Below are positions 1 through 9,127 of a stretch of DNA of 64,000 nucleotides, one piece after another; within the stretch, counting starts at the first letter, position 1; the number at the start of each line of letters is the position of its first letter. A program made the position numbers and the translations under genes. The notes below the pieces were generated by a model. That model saw only the letters and a list, made by a program, of their open reading frames with translations, had not been told where the DNA came from and searched no databases. The DNA is taken from the NCBI RefSeq assembly GCF_016907775.1, contig NZ_JAFBCO010000001.1, positions 2,170,001-2,234,000 of the forward strand, given 5' to 3'. The stretch is from Pseudoglutamicibacter cumminsii (GTDB taxonomy: Bacteria; Actinomycetota; Actinomycetes; Actinomycetales; Micrococcaceae).

Positions 1-2
1 CG

Positions 3-326
3 ATCCGTACGGTGTTCCACGGTGGCGCTGTGGTTGCGCCGAGTTCGACTAAGCGGTTGCTGGACCACATGGCGCCAATGTTGCGAGCTCAGGCACAGCA
101 GGATGGGTCTTCGGCCCACGACGTGGTTGAGCTTTTGACAGCGCGTGAGCTCGAGGTTTTCCGTCTCATGGCTCAGGGCTACTCCAACACAGAGATCGCG
201 GATCAACTCACGCTGTCCGAAGCAACGGTGAAAACCCATGTGAGCCGCGTACTGTCCAAGCTCGAGGTTCGTGACCGCGTTCAGGCCGTCGTTCTTGCGT
301 ATCGCACGGGTGTGGTCCAGCCTTAG
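3..326 (+). CDS. LuxR/NarL-family response regulator, C-terminal part (5' end off window)
   Basis: The reading frame is open to the first base, so the gene begins before the window and only the output end is present. Visible is a complete LuxR-type helix-turn-helix: LTARELEVFRLMAQGYSNTE, then the recognition helix region with TVKTHVSRVLSKL. The upstream residues (IRTV..GGAVVAPSSTKRLL) match the linker that follows the receiver domain in NarL/FixJ regulators. By family knowledge it would be phosphorylated by a sensor kinase and bind DNA as a dimer. It lies about 100 bp upstream of an ABC exporter on the same strand, which makes that exporter its likely target (inference). The receiver domain cannot be checked here. 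Confidence 0.85.
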   Translation: MRTVFHGGAVVAPSSTKRLLDHMAPMLRAQAQQDGSSAHDVVELLTARELEVFRLMAQGYSNTEIADQLTLSEATVKTHVSRVLSKLEVRDRVQAVVLAYRTGVVQP

Positions 327-344
327 GTCAGCGCACCCCAGCAG

Positions 345-362
345 GTCATACCTGGGTATGAC
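345..362. promoter_or_regulatory. Inverted repeat GTCATAC-N4-GTATGAC, candidate operator
   Basis: A perfect 7-bp inverted repeat with a 4-nt spacer lies in the short gap between the response regulator and the ABC exporter, about 67 nt before the exporter start. Position and symmetry suit a dimeric regulator, most simply the adjacent LuxR-type protein. This is inference; no binding is shown. Confidence 0.45.
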
Positions 363-416
363 ACGGGGCTAATAATGTCCATTCTGGGGGCCGATGTTCT
401 GAACTCGCGCGGCGTT

Positions 417-422
417 TAGTCT
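417..422 (+). promoter_or_regulatory. -10 hexamer TAGTCT, leaderless-type start of the ABC ATPase
   Basis: TAGTCT ends 6 nt before the ATG at 429 and there is no good Shine-Dalgarno sequence. This fits a leaderless transcript beginning at the start codon, common in actinobacteria. Confidence 0.5.
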
Positions 423-428
423 GGATGC

Positions 429-1211
429 ATGACTACACAACCTCCATCCCCTGAAGTACAGCCTGCATCGAACGCTGCTACCGCTCAACCGGCGGTTGCG
501 GCGTGGAACCTGACCAAAGTATTTGGGCAGGGTTCGACGCAGGTTACGGCACTCAACAACATCACGGTGGGTTTCGCGCCCGGCAAGTTCACGGCGATCA
601 TGGGGCCTTCGGGTTCCGGTAAGTCGACGCTGATGCACATGCTCGCTACGTTGGACCGCCCGACGAGCGGCGCGCTGGCCTTGGGCCCTACCCGCGTGGA
701 TACGTTGAGCGAAGACGAGCAGACCCGCTTGCGCCGCGAGCGTGTGGGTTTCGTGTTCCAGGCGTTCAACCTGGTTCCTACACTGACCGCCGAGCAGAAC
801 ATCGTGCTTCCGCTCGAGCTGGCCAACAAGAAGCCGGACATGGCGTGGTTCAACGAGCTCGTGGACCGCTTGGGTCTGCGTGAGCGTCTCAACCACAAGC
901 CGCACGAGCTTTCGGGTGGTCAGCAGCAGCGCGTGGCCGTCGCGCGTGCCCTGTTGTCCCGCCCCGACGTGATTTTCGGTGACGAGCCAACCGGTAACTT
1001 GGATTCTGAATCCGGTAGCCAGGTGCTCAACCTGTTGCAACGGGCCGCGCACGAATACGGCCAGACCGTCATCATGGTGACGCACGACCCGCAGGCGGCC
1101 GCTTACGCTGACCGCGTGCTGTTGCTTTCGGACGGCGTGATCGCCGGCGAGATCAACAACCCGACCGCTCAGGGCGTAGCAGAAGCATTGGCTCAGTTGG
1201 GAGCCAAGTAA
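429..1211 (+). CDS. ABC transporter ATP-binding protein (MacB/LolD type)
   Basis: This is the ATPase of an exporter or envelope-remodelling ABC complex. It has Walker A GPSGSGKST (about residues 59-67), a Q-loop followed by FVFQAFNLVP, signature LSGGQQQR, Walker B VIFGDEPTG and the switch histidine in VTHD. This arrangement is typical of the MacB/LolD/FtsE branch that pairs with FtsX-like permeases. The next gene is such a permease, and its ATG overlaps this stop codon (TAATG), so the two are translationally coupled. The first 25 residues are a Pro/Ala/Thr-rich extension. Substrate unknown; antimicrobial peptide or lipid export is a family-based possibility only. Confidence 0.93.
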   Translation: MTTQPPSPEVQPASNAATAQPAVAAWNLTKVFGQGSTQVTALNNITVGFAPGKFTAIMGPSGSGKSTLMHMLATLDRPTSGALALGPTRVDTLSEDEQTRLRRERVGFVFQAFNLVPTLTAEQNIVLPLELANKKPDMAWFNELVDRLGLRERLNHKPHELSGGQQQRVAVARALLSRPDVIFGDEPTGNLDSESGSQVLNLLQRAAHEYGQTVIMVTHDPQAAAYADRVLLLSDGVIAGEINNPTAQGVAEALAQLGAK

Positions 1212-3763
1212 TGAACACGATTGCGCGCGCGAATATTCGCGCTTATTTCCGTCGCTACATAGCGGTGATTGTCGCGGTAATGATCGGCGTGGGCTTCTTG
1301 AGCGCTGTCTTGAACTTCTCGACGTCCTCGTTCGCGTCGGTCAAGAACACTCAGGGCCAGGTGTATTCGAAGTCCGATGTCGTGGTTACGGCGAGGACCG
1401 CAGTTATCTCTCAGGATGGTGACGGTTCCGCACAGGACAAGCAGGACATTGACAAGCTGGTCACTGGCAGGGATTCGGTCGCCGATCACCTTAGGTACGA
1501 CCGCGGCATGGTCTACAACATGGACCGAACCGCGGGTGATGATCCGGTGCACCTGTATGCAGTGGAAGGTAACTGGGACCTCCTCGGATTCAAGCGCATC
1601 GAAGGTGAGCTTCCAAGCGGGAAGAACATCGGTGTCAGCCAGAAGCTCTACGACAGCCTCGTAGACGGCAACGGTGGCGGCACCCCTGACATCACTCTTG
1701 CGCTCGAGCCAAGCTTTGTTGAAGGGCAAGGCTCTGATCAGCCAGCCAAGCTCACGTATAAGGCAACCGGCGTGTTCGAAGACTCGCGCATGCTCGACGC
1801 CTTCGGCCTTCCGTCAGTTTTCCTGGACCGGCAAGAAGCTGAGGCAGCCGGCTTCCTCACGATTACTTCCGAAACGGTCTATCTGCTCAAGGTCGCCCCG
1901 GGTAGCAATCCTGCCGACGTTGTTCGCGAGATCAACGATGCAGCGAAGGCGGCCGGCTACGAGGGCATCAAGGCAGCAACGCCGGATGAGCTCCTCAACC
2001 AGTCGATGCGTTCCTTCAGCTCCGACATCGCGATCTTCACGTACGCACTCTTGGCGTTCGTTCTGCTTGCCGCCGTGGTGTGCGTGCTCGTGACCTCGAA
2101 CACGTTCACAGTGATTCTGGCGCAGCGAACCCGCGAACTCGCGTTGCTGCGCACCATCGGCGCTAGTGCTAAACAGATCAAACGCATGATGCGCATGGAA
2201 GGCCTCCTGATCGGTCTCATTGGCGGTGTGGTTGGTGTTGTGCTCGGCATCGTCTTGATCGCGGCAGGCGGGGCTGTCATGTCGTGGATCACCAAGACCA
2301 CAACGTTCACGTTCGCGGTCAACTGGTGGTCGATCCCTGCAGGTTTGATCTTGGCTCTCGTGATGACATGGCTCGCTTCGATCCGCCCAGCGCAGAAGGC
2401 GTCCCGTCTCTCCCCTATCGCGGCACTTCAGCCGCTAGAAACCGTGACGGTTGGCAGCCGTAAGGGTAAGGTCCGCATCGCGATCGGAGCCATTCTGATT
2501 CTGTTCGGCGTGGCTTTGATCCTCTACGGAATGCTGACCCCGATCAACGAAGACTATGAGCTTGCCGGAATGCTGTTCCTCATGGTGTTCCTCGGATGCC
2601 TGCTCGCGTTCATCGGCCTGCTCGTGATCGGCACGTTCCTTGTTCCGTTCCTCGTGGCGCTGTTCGGCAAGCTGTTCTCCGGAAAGCCAGCGGGCAAGCT
2701 CGCCGGCCTCAACGCGGTGCGTCACCCCGCCCGCACGGGAGCGGTTGGTTCGGCTCTGCTGATCGGTGTGACACTCGTGGCCACCTGCTTGACAGGTATG
2801 TACAGCCTCAAGACGACCATGGACAATCAGCTTGACGAAGGGTTCCCGGTCGATGTGAAGATCACCTTCCCGGAAGACTCCCAGCCGAACGCTGGAACCG
2901 TCGATAGCGTGTCCCGGGCCGCAGGCGTCCAGGAGACCGCGCTCGTGAAAAAGGCGGATATTGGGGACGAAGCCCTCACGGGCTACACCTGCTCTTCGCT
3001 CTACGTTGGCGATGCCGGAGAGCTGAGGAAGCTGCTTCCAGCCAACGTCCCTGTTCCGGGGCTCAACGAATACGGTCCGGTATTTAGCCCTGAGCAGGCG
3101 CGAACGCTCACGATCAACGGTACGCAGCTGAAACCAGTGGGCACTCCGTCCGGCGCGGATATTCCGTGCCTCATCACGACCGAGACCGCGCAGAAGCTCG
3201 ATGTTAAGACTGCTGAGTATGACGCTCAGATCTGGGTCAAGCTCGACGAGAACGCCAACCTCGACACGGTCTCTGAGACTTTGGCTACCGCGGCGCACGT
3301 TTCACCTCACGATGTGGATGTGATCGCTCAGATCAAGGATGCCCTCGGCACGTTCATGCTGACGTTCACTTACATCGTGGTGGGCCTCTTCGGTGTAGCC
3401 GTCGTGATCGCGCTCGTGGGTGTCTCGAACACGCTGACGCTCTCGATCATCGAACGCACCCGCGAGAACGCCCTGCTGCGTGCTTTGGGCCTAACCCGAA
3501 AGCAGCTCCGTTCGATGCTGTTCCTTGAAGCGTTCCTGATCTCCGGTATCACGGCCCTGACAGCGATCGTCATCGGTACGGCGTTCGGGTTCGTGGGCGC
3601 ATCGTCCCTGCTCCGTACGGCCGCCACGGCCGATCTCACGATCCCGTGGATCCCACTGTTGATCCTGTGGTTCGCTACGGTAGCGATCACGATGCTGGCG
3701 ACGCTCATGCCGGCACGGCGCGCAGCCAAGGTCACGCCTGTCGAGGGGCTTGCCATCGAGTAG
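1211..3763 (+). CDS. ABC transporter permease, FtsX/MacB-like with two FtsX domains
   Basis: An 850-residue permease with an N-terminal membrane segment (about 17-37), a large extracytoplasmic domain, then two FtsX-type membrane modules. Both modules carry the hallmark cytoplasmic stretch after a helix: RTRELALLRTIGASAKQIKR and RTRENALLRALGLTRKQLRS. A second extracytoplasmic region lies between them. The duplicated architecture is usual for actinobacterial single-chain FtsX-like exporters. The start overlaps the ATPase stop, so they form one unit. The gene ends at a strong bidirectional hairpin. The C-terminus (MPARRAAKVTPVEGLAIE) is the typical FtsX end, so it is complete. Confidence 0.92.
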   Translation: MNTIARANIRAYFRRYIAVIVAVMIGVGFLSAVLNFSTSSFASVKNTQGQVYSKSDVVVTARTAVISQDGDGSAQDKQDIDKLVTGRDSVADHLRYDRGMVYNMDRTAGDDPVHLYAVEGNWDLLGFKRIEGELPSGKNIGVSQKLYDSLVDGNGGGTPDITLALEPSFVEGQGSDQPAKLTYKATGVFEDSRMLDAFGLPSVFLDRQEAEAAGFLTITSETVYLLKVAPGSNPADVVREINDAAKAAGYEGIKAATPDELLNQSMRSFSSDIAIFTYALLAFVLLAAVVCVLVTSNTFTVILAQRTRELALLRTIGASAKQIKRMMRMEGLLIGLIGGVVGVVLGIVLIAAGGAVMSWITKTTTFTFAVNWWSIPAGLILALVMTWLASIRPAQKASRLSPIAALQPLETVTVGSRKGKVRIAIGAILILFGVALILYGMLTPINEDYELAGMLFLMVFLGCLLAFIGLLVIGTFLVPFLVALFGKLFSGKPAGKLAGLNAVRHPARTGAVGSALLIGVTLVATCLTGMYSLKTTMDNQLDEGFPVDVKITFPEDSQPNAGTVDSVSRAAGVQETALVKKADIGDEALTGYTCSSLYVGDAGELRKLLPANVPVPGLNEYGPVFSPEQARTLTINGTQLKPVGTPSGADIPCLITTETAQKLDVKTAEYDAQIWVKLDENANLDTVSETLATAAHVSPHDVDVIAQIKDALGTFMLTFTYIVVGLFGVAVVIALVGVSNTLTLSIIERTRENALLRALGLTRKQLRSMLFLEAFLISGITALTAIVIGTAFGFVGASSLLRTAATADLTIPWIPLLILWFATVAITMLATLMPARRAAKVTPVEGLAIE

Positions 3764-3796
3764 GCTCTCGCAACGAGCTACAGCGGCAATGCACAA

Positions 3797-3838
3797 AAGC
3801 GTGGGGCCGGTTCACATCAGTGAACCGGCCCCACGCTT
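3797..3838. terminator. Bidirectional terminator, perfect 19-bp stem
   Basis: Two 19-nt arms (3797-3815 and 3820-3838) pair perfectly around a 4-nt loop. It lies between the convergent permease and metG genes and can end both; the A-run on the left flank gives a U-run for the minus strand. Confidence 0.85.
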
Positions 3839-3877
3839 CGTCATTCTGAAGCTTTAGCCGTCTTGTGGTTCCCCAGC

Positions 3878-5440
3878 TTAGCTGTCCTTTGGCTCCTCAT
3901 AGCGGGGGAAGATCGGCTGCGGCTTCGGCAACTCAGTTCCGGCCTCGACCGGGCTGTCGAAGGCTGCGAACGTGCGCATCACGCCTTCTGGAACACCCAG
4001 GACGTCCAGCATGCGGGTCATCGCGTCCGGCATGACAGGCTGTGCAAGCAAAGCGACACGGCGCACAACATCCAGAGTCACGGCCAGCACGACCGACATG
4101 CGCTCAGGGTCTTCCTTCCGCAAGACCCACGGAGCCATGTCCGCGAAGTACGCGTTCGCATCGTGCAGAACCTTCCACTGCTCCGCAAGAGCCAGCGAAA
4201 ACGCCTGCTCGTCATAGTGCGCGCGTGCAGAGTCGAGCAGGGCCTTCGCGGAATCCAGCAGTTCGGTGTCGGCGTCTGTGAGGTTCTCGAGCGCCGGCAT
4301 CTTGCCTTCGAGGTTCTTAGCGACCATCGAAAGCGAACGCTGCCCAAGGTTACCGAGGTTGTTCGACAGTTCAGCGTTCATACGGTTCACGATCGCCTCA
4401 TGCGAATACGATCCGTCGGCGCCGAACGGAACTTCCCGCAGGAAGAAGTAGCGCATCGCGTCCAAACCGTACATTTCGATGAAGTCAGCCGGTCCCACCG
4501 TGTTGCCCAGGGACTTGGACATCTTGACGCCGTTGTTGTGCAAGAAACCGTGAATCATGATGCGCTTAGGCAGCTCGATGCCAGCGGACATCAGGAACGC
4601 AGGCCAGTAGATCGCGTGGAAGCGCGAAATGTCCTTGCCGATGACGTGCAGGTCGGCCGGCCAGTACTTGCTGAACTTCTCACCTTCGACGTCCGGGTAG
4701 CCGACGCCCGTGAGGTAGTTGGTCAGCGCGTCAACCCACACGTACATAACGTGGCCAGGCGCATCAGGAACCGGGATACCCCAGTCGAAAGTAGTGCGCG
4801 AAATCGAGAGGTCCTCAAGGCCACCCTCAACAAAGCGGATGACCTCGTTGAAACGAGACTGCGGCGCCGCGAACTCCGGCTGCGCCTTATACAGTTCAAG
4901 CAGCGGCTCGGTGTACTTCGAAAGCCGGAAGAAATATGACTCCTCTTCCGTCCACGTCACTTCGGTTTCGGTCGCGATTGCATAGCGGACGCCGTCCTCA
5001 CCAACGTGAGTCTCGTCCTCGTCGTAAAACGCTTCATCGCGTACCGAGTACCAACCGGAGTAATGACCCAAGTAGATGTCGCCGTTGGCCTCCATGGCCT
5101 TCCAGATCGCTTGTGCTGCGGCCTGGTGATCCGCATCGGTCGTGCGAATGAAACGGTCGTACGAAATACCCAGGGCGTCCTGCGTGGCCTGGAATCGATC
5201 CGAGTTCACACGCGCCAGTTCCATCGGGGTGACGCCCTGCTTCTGCGCAGTCTGCATCATCTTCTGGCCATGCTCATCCGTACCCGTGAGCATGTACACG
5301 TCATAGCCGTCCAAACGCTTGAAGCGCGCCATCGTGTCAGAAGCTATGAACTCGTAAGCATGCCCGATGTGCGGCTCACCGTTTGGATACGAGATCGCCG
5401 TGGTCATGTAGAACGTTTTGTCTTTACCCAGATCAGTCAC
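3878..5440 (-). CDS. metG: Methionyl-tRNA synthetase
   Basis: Charges tRNA-Met with methionine in the cytoplasm. The class I signatures are present: PHIGHAY (HIGH motif, about residue 20) and VKMSKSLGN (KMSKS, about residue 307). At 520 residues it is the short form, without the C-terminal EMAP-like dimerisation domain of E. coli MetG, as is usual in actinobacteria. The GTG at 5440 is preceded by TAGAAT with 6 nt between, and no Shine-Dalgarno sequence, suggesting a leaderless mRNA. It lies downstream of serA but a hairpin separates them, so it is probably its own unit. Confidence 0.97.
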   Translation of the reverse strand: MTDLGKDKTFYMTTAISYPNGEPHIGHAYEFIASDTMARFKRLDGYDVYMLTGTDEHGQKMMQTAQKQGVTPMELARVNSDRFQATQDALGISYDRFIRTTDADHQAAAQAIWKAMEANGDIYLGHYSGWYSVRDEAFYDEDETHVGEDGVRYAIATETEVTWTEEESYFFRLSKYTEPLLELYKAQPEFAAPQSRFNEVIRFVEGGLEDLSISRTTFDWGIPVPDAPGHVMYVWVDALTNYLTGVGYPDVEGEKFSKYWPADLHVIGKDISRFHAIYWPAFLMSAGIELPKRIMIHGFLHNNGVKMSKSLGNTVGPADFIEMYGLDAMRYFFLREVPFGADGSYSHEAIVNRMNAELSNNLGNLGQRSLSMVAKNLEGKMPALENLTDADTELLDSAKALLDSARAHYDEQAFSLALAEQWKVLHDANAYFADMAPWVLRKEDPERMSVVLAVTLDVVRRVALLAQPVMPDAMTRMLDVLGVPEGVMRTFAAFDSPVEAGTELPKPQPIFPRYEEPKDS

Positions 5441-5446
5441 GCCGTG

Positions 5447-5452
5447 ATTCTA
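5447..5452 (-). promoter_or_regulatory. -10 hexamer TAGAAT, leaderless-type start of metG
   Basis: TAGAAT on the minus strand ends 6 nt before the metG GTG at 5440. The spacing places the transcription start at or next to the start codon. Confidence 0.55.
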
Positions 5453-5462
5453 TCGAAACGAC

Positions 5463-5497
5463 GTGTGGGATGGGTGTACATGACACCCATCCCACAC
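5463..5497 (-). terminator. Terminator after serA, perfect 15-bp stem
   Basis: Arms 5463-5477 and 5483-5497 pair perfectly around a 5-nt loop, downstream of the serA stop at 5573. A short T-rich stretch (GTTTC) follows on the minus strand. The metG -10 hexamer lies directly beyond it. Confidence 0.7.
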
Positions 5498-5572
5498 TGT
5501 TACAGCCACTTTTACAGCGCCTGCTAAAGCTCCTCGCGCGCTAAAACGTGACGTTGAGCGTTCCTCGATGTT

Positions 5573-7174
5573 TTAGCGTTCTTCGAGGTCAACCTCGCGA
5601 GCCACCGTGGCACCGATTTCCTTGCCGATGGTCTCCAAAAGACCCTCAGGCAGCGCGTCATCGATCGTGACAACCGCGGCAGACTGACCCTGCTCGTCGG
5701 CCGGGGCAACCTGCATTCCAGCGATGTTGACGTCGTGCTCGCCCAAAACGCGGCCCAACGTACCGACCACGCCCGGGCGGTCCTCGTAACGCAGGATCAG
5801 CATGTGATCCTCGATTGGGATCTCGAGGTTCTGACCAAACACGGCGGTGAGCTTCTGAATCTGCTTCGGGCCCGTCAACGTACCCGTTACGGACAACGCA
5901 GCACCCGATGCCAACGCACCCGAAACCACGAGCTTATTGCGGTAATCCTCCGAAACCTCTGTAGTGGTCAAGCGGGTTGCCACGCCGCGCTGCTCAGCGA
6001 GAACTGGCGCGTTGACGTAGGAAACACCCTGCGAAACGACATCGGTGAAAACGCCCTTCAAGGCCGCGAGCTTGAGGCTCGTGACATCCTTGGACGCGAT
6101 CTCACCAGCAACCGTCAGCTCAACCGAGGTCAAGCGCTCGCCTTGGGCCAGAGCGGAGAAAATACGGCCGAGCTTCTCAGCCAATGGGATACCTGGGCGT
6201 ACGTTCTCGTCGATCACGCCGCCAGCGACGTTGACCGCATCCGGAACCAGCTCACCCGTGAGAGCCAAGCGCACCGACTTCGCGACAGCAACGCCAGCCT
6301 TTTCCTGAGCCTCAGCGGTCGAGGCACCCAGGTGCGGGGTCACCGAAACGTTCGGAAGCTCGATGAACTTGATGTCCTTGGCAGGCTCGGAGGTGTAAAC
6401 ATCGATGCCCGCGCCAGCGATCTGCCCTTCGGTCAGCGCGGTGTAGAGCGCCTCCTCGTCGACCAGGCCACCGCGCGCAACGTTGAACACGAACGCGGTG
6501 TCCTTCATGAGCTTGAACTGGTCCGCGGAAATCATGCCGGTGGTTTCCGGGGTCTTCGGCATGTGGATCGTGATGAAGTCAGCCTTCTGAAGGAGCTCAT
6601 CGAGCTCTACGAGGGTCACGCCAAGCTGTTGGGCGCGAGCCGGGGTCACGTACGGGTCGTACGCAACGAGCTTCATGCCGAAACCAGCCAGGCGCTCCGC
6701 CACGAGAGCGCCGATGCGGCCCAAGCCGATGATGCCAGCGGTCTTCTCAAATAGCTCGACACCCGTGAACGCCTTGCGGTTCCACTCCCCTGCCTTCATC
6801 GACGCGTTCGCCGCCGGAATGTTACGCGCGGCAGAGATGATGTGGCCCACCGTAAGCTCAGCGGCGGAGATGATGTTGGAGGTCGGCGCGTTGACGACCA
6901 TCACGCCGTCCTGGGTTGCCGCCTTGATATCGACGTTATCCAAGCCAACGCCAGCGCGAGCGATCACCTTGAGGTTCTTAGCGGCCGCGATCGCTTCCGC
7001 GTCGACCTGGGTAGCGGATCGAACCAAGATCGCATCCACATCAGCGATGTCCGCGAGCAACCGCCCACGGTCCGCTCCGTCAGTGTGCCGGATCTCAAAG
7101 TCCGAGCCCAACGCTTCAACGGTTGCGGGCGAAAGTTCTTCTGCGAGCAGTACAACAGGCTGAGTCTGAGCCAC
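5573..7174 (-). CDS. serA: D-3-phosphoglycerate dehydrogenase
   Basis: Oxidises 3-phosphoglycerate to 3-phosphohydroxypyruvate with NAD, the first step of serine synthesis. The N-terminal half is a D-2-hydroxyacid dehydrogenase with Rossmann motif GLGRIGALVAERL and the catalytic histidine in TPHLGAST. The C-terminus has the intervening ASB domain and an ACT domain (LRYEDRPGVVGTLGRVLGEH), as in the long, serine-regulated type 1 enzyme of mycobacteria. The length of 533 matches that class. The GTG start at 7174 has AGAGGA 8 nt upstream. It lies downstream of ilvC but is separated by a perfect hairpin. Confidence 0.96.
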   Translation of the reverse strand: MAQTQPVVLLAEELSPATVEALGSDFEIRHTDGADRGRLLADIADVDAILVRSATQVDAEAIAAAKNLKVIARAGVGLDNVDIKAATQDGVMVVNAPTSNIISAAELTVGHIISAARNIPAANASMKAGEWNRKAFTGVELFEKTAGIIGLGRIGALVAERLAGFGMKLVAYDPYVTPARAQQLGVTLVELDELLQKADFITIHMPKTPETTGMISADQFKLMKDTAFVFNVARGGLVDEEALYTALTEGQIAGAGIDVYTSEPAKDIKFIELPNVSVTPHLGASTAEAQEKAGVAVAKSVRLALTGELVPDAVNVAGGVIDENVRPGIPLAEKLGRIFSALAQGERLTSVELTVAGEIASKDVTSLKLAALKGVFTDVVSQGVSYVNAPVLAEQRGVATRLTTTEVSEDYRNKLVVSGALASGAALSVTGTLTGPKQIQKLTAVFGQNLEIPIEDHMLILRYEDRPGVVGTLGRVLGEHDVNIAGMQVAPADEQGQSAAVVTIDDALPEGLLETIGKEIGATVAREVDLEER

Positions 7175-7409
7175 GAACGTGATCCTCTGTTCGATCGATG
7201 GTTTATAACGCTGGGGTTTATCGAGCGCGTTTCACGGGGTGTCCGCTTGTGGCGGTCCCCCACTGAATCTAACGCTAGCTTCCGAACGGCCTACTCCGCT
7301 TCCACGTTGCGAAGGTGTGACACGCATCGGCTTCATGAAATGCAACATAACGATGCGGCACGTGCGTTGCGTGGTGACCCCGGCTCCTGATGGTGCTGGC
7401 TTAAATGCC
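7175..7409. other. Intergenic region upstream of serA
   Basis: The gap between ilvC and serA is about 330 bp including the hairpin at 7410-7446. The part next to serA holds a TATAAA-like element (minus strand, about 7204-7209) that could be a -10, and the serA Shine-Dalgarno sequence. Short open frames here have no family resemblance or good start sites; I see no gene. Confidence 0.4.
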
Positions 7410-7446
7410 GCTGGCGGGGAGGAACTCAATGTTCCTCCCCGCCAGC
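7410..7446 (-). terminator. Terminator after ilvBNC, perfect 16-bp stem
   Basis: Arms 7410-7425 and 7431-7446 pair perfectly around TCAAT. It lies about 60 nt past the ilvC stop and insulates serA from the ilv operon. The U-tract is weak. Confidence 0.7.
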
Positions 7447-7504
7447 AACTAAAGCTGTCGACTATAGCGGCTCGTTGCAGCCGGTCAACGCTTGAAACCT
7501 CGAC

Positions 7505-8536
7505 TTAGCGAGCGGCAGTGCCCTCGGTGTAGTCGGAGTCGGTGTCTTCCATCCAGGAGAACAGCTTGCGCAGTTCGCGGCCGGTCGCCTCGATCGGGTG
7601 GCCTTCCTGTTCCTTACGCAGCTTCTGGAACTCTTCGGCACCGTTGTTCTGGTCGTCCATGAAGCGCTTAGCGAAGGTGCCGTCCTGGATGTCCTTGAGC
7701 ACAGCCTTCATGTTCTCCTTGACCGATGGGTCGATCACGCGTGGGCCGGAGACGTAGTCGCCGAACTCAGCGGTATCGGAGATCGACCAGCGCTGTTTGG
7801 ACAGGCCGCCTTCGACCATGAGGTCAACGATGAGCTTGAGCTCGTGCAGAACCTCGAAGTATGCGATCTCTGGAGCGTAGCCGGCCTCGGTCAGGGTCTC
7901 GAAACCGTACTGAACGAGCTGGGATGCGCCACCGCACAGAACAGCCTGCTCACCGAAGAGGTCGGACTCGGTCTCCTCGGTGAAGGTCGTCTCGATGACA
8001 CCTGCACGGGTAGCGCCGATGCCCTTAGCCCATGCGAGTGCGATCTCCTTGGCGTCGCCGGTCGCATCGTTTTCAACTGCGATGAGCGCTGGAACACCGC
8101 GGCCAGCTTCGAATTCGCGGCGGACAACGTGGCCTGGGCCCTTAGGCGCAACCATGATCACGTTGATGTCCTTGCCTGGCTCGATGTAGCCGTAACGGAT
8201 GTTGAAACCGTGTGCGAACACGAGGGTGTCGCCTGCCTTGAGGTTGTCCTTGATGGACTCCTCGTATACCTTGGCCTGGACCTGGTCTGGAACCAGGATC
8301 ATGATGACGTCAGCCTCAGCCGCCGCATCGGCCACGTTCATCACCTTGAGGCCCTCTTCCTCAGCCTTCGCGCGGGACTTCGAGCCCTCAGCGAGACCAA
8401 CGCGAACGTCGATGCCGGAATCACGCAGCGAAAGCGCGTGAGCATGGCCCTGCGAGCCGTAACCGATAACGGCTACCTTCTTGTCGCTCAGTTTGCTCAG
8501 GTCTGCATCTTCTTCGTAGTACATTTTGGTGCTCAC
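7505..8536 (-). CDS. ilvC: Ketol-acid reductoisomerase (class I)
   Basis: Converts acetolactate and acetohydroxybutyrate to the dihydroxy acids of the valine/leucine and isoleucine pathways, using NADPH and magnesium. The N-terminal Rossmann motif [17 protein letters not shown] is clear, and the C-terminal knotted domain includes [18 protein letters not shown] and [12 protein letters not shown]. The length of 343 is standard for the short class I enzyme. The GTG at 8536 has AAGGA 8 nt upstream. It is third in the ilvB-ilvN-ilvC operon, 62 nt after ilvN, and is followed by a hairpin. Confidence 0.97.
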   Translation of the reverse strand: MSTKMYYEEDADLSKLSDKKVAVIGYGSQGHAHALSLRDSGIDVRVGLAEGSKSRAKAEEEGLKVMNVADAAAEADVIMILVPDQVQAKVYEESIKDNLKAGDTLVFAHGFNIRYGYIEPGKDINVIMVAPKGPGHVVRREFEAGRGVPALIAVENDATGDAKEIALAWAKGIGATRAGVIETTFTEETESDLFGEQAVLCGGASQLVQYGFETLTEAGYAPEIAYFEVLHELKLIVDLMVEGGLSKQRWSISDTAEFGDYVSGPRVIDPSVKENMKAVLKDIQDGTFAKRFMDDQNNGAEEFQKLRKEQEGHPIEATGRELRKLFSWMEDTDSDYTEGTAAR

Positions 8537-8598
8537 GAAATCATTCCTTACAGTTTGAGATCTTTTAGGTCTATAGGGTTAACAGCTAAAAATAGGGT

Positions 8599-9117
8599 TT
8601 ATACCGAAATCGAATGCAATGTCCGCTGAGTCAACGACTTGCGACCGCGTGCGATAGCCAGGGTTCCGGCCTGCACAATCTCGCGGATGCCGAACGGCTC
8701 CATAACGTCCAGTAGCGCGGCGACCTTCTCGCCCGAACCGGTCGCTTCAAGAACCACCGTCTCCGGTGAAACATCCACGACGCGGGCCCGGAAGTAATCC
8801 GCCGCCTGAGTCACCTGCGTGCGGGTCTCTGCATCTGCATTGACCTTGATGAGCACGTGCTCACGCTGGACAGAATGTGTCTGCTCGAGTTCAACAATCT
8901 TGATGACGTTGATGAGCTTGTTCAGCTGCTTGGTCACCTGCTCCAGCAGCTTCTCATCCGCCTGAACCACAACGGTCATGCGGGAGAGCCCTGGGGTCTC
9001 GGTTGGGCCTACAGCCAAAGAATCAATATTGAATGCTCGGCGGGCGAAGAGGCCTGCGACGCGAGTCAACGCACCTGGGACATCTTCGACCAGTACCGAC
9101 AAAGTATGGCGTGCCAT
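8599..9117 (-). CDS. ilvN: Acetolactate synthase regulatory (small) subunit
   Basis: Binds the catalytic subunit IlvB, raises its activity and makes it sensitive to branched-chain amino acid feedback. The N-terminal ACT domain is visible (LSVLVEDVPGALTRVAGLFA, then RRAFNIDSLAVGPTE), followed by the C-terminal IlvN domain ending IREIVQAGTLAIARG. The length of 172 is typical. The ATG at 9117 has AGGA 8 nt upstream and begins 10 nt after the ilvB stop, so the two subunits are coupled. Confidence 0.96.
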   Translation of the reverse strand: MARHTLSVLVEDVPGALTRVAGLFARRAFNIDSLAVGPTETPGLSRMTVVVQADEKLLEQVTKQLNKLINVIKIVELEQTHSVQREHVLIKVNADAETRTQVTQAADYFRARVVDVSPETVVLEATGSGEKVAALLDVMEPFGIREIVQAGTLAIARGRKSLTQRTLHSISV

Positions 9118-9127
9118 TGATGTAGTC

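Noticed and set aside
7598-8629. A 343-codon plus-strand frame opposite ilvC
   Set aside because: Antisense shadow of a certain gene.
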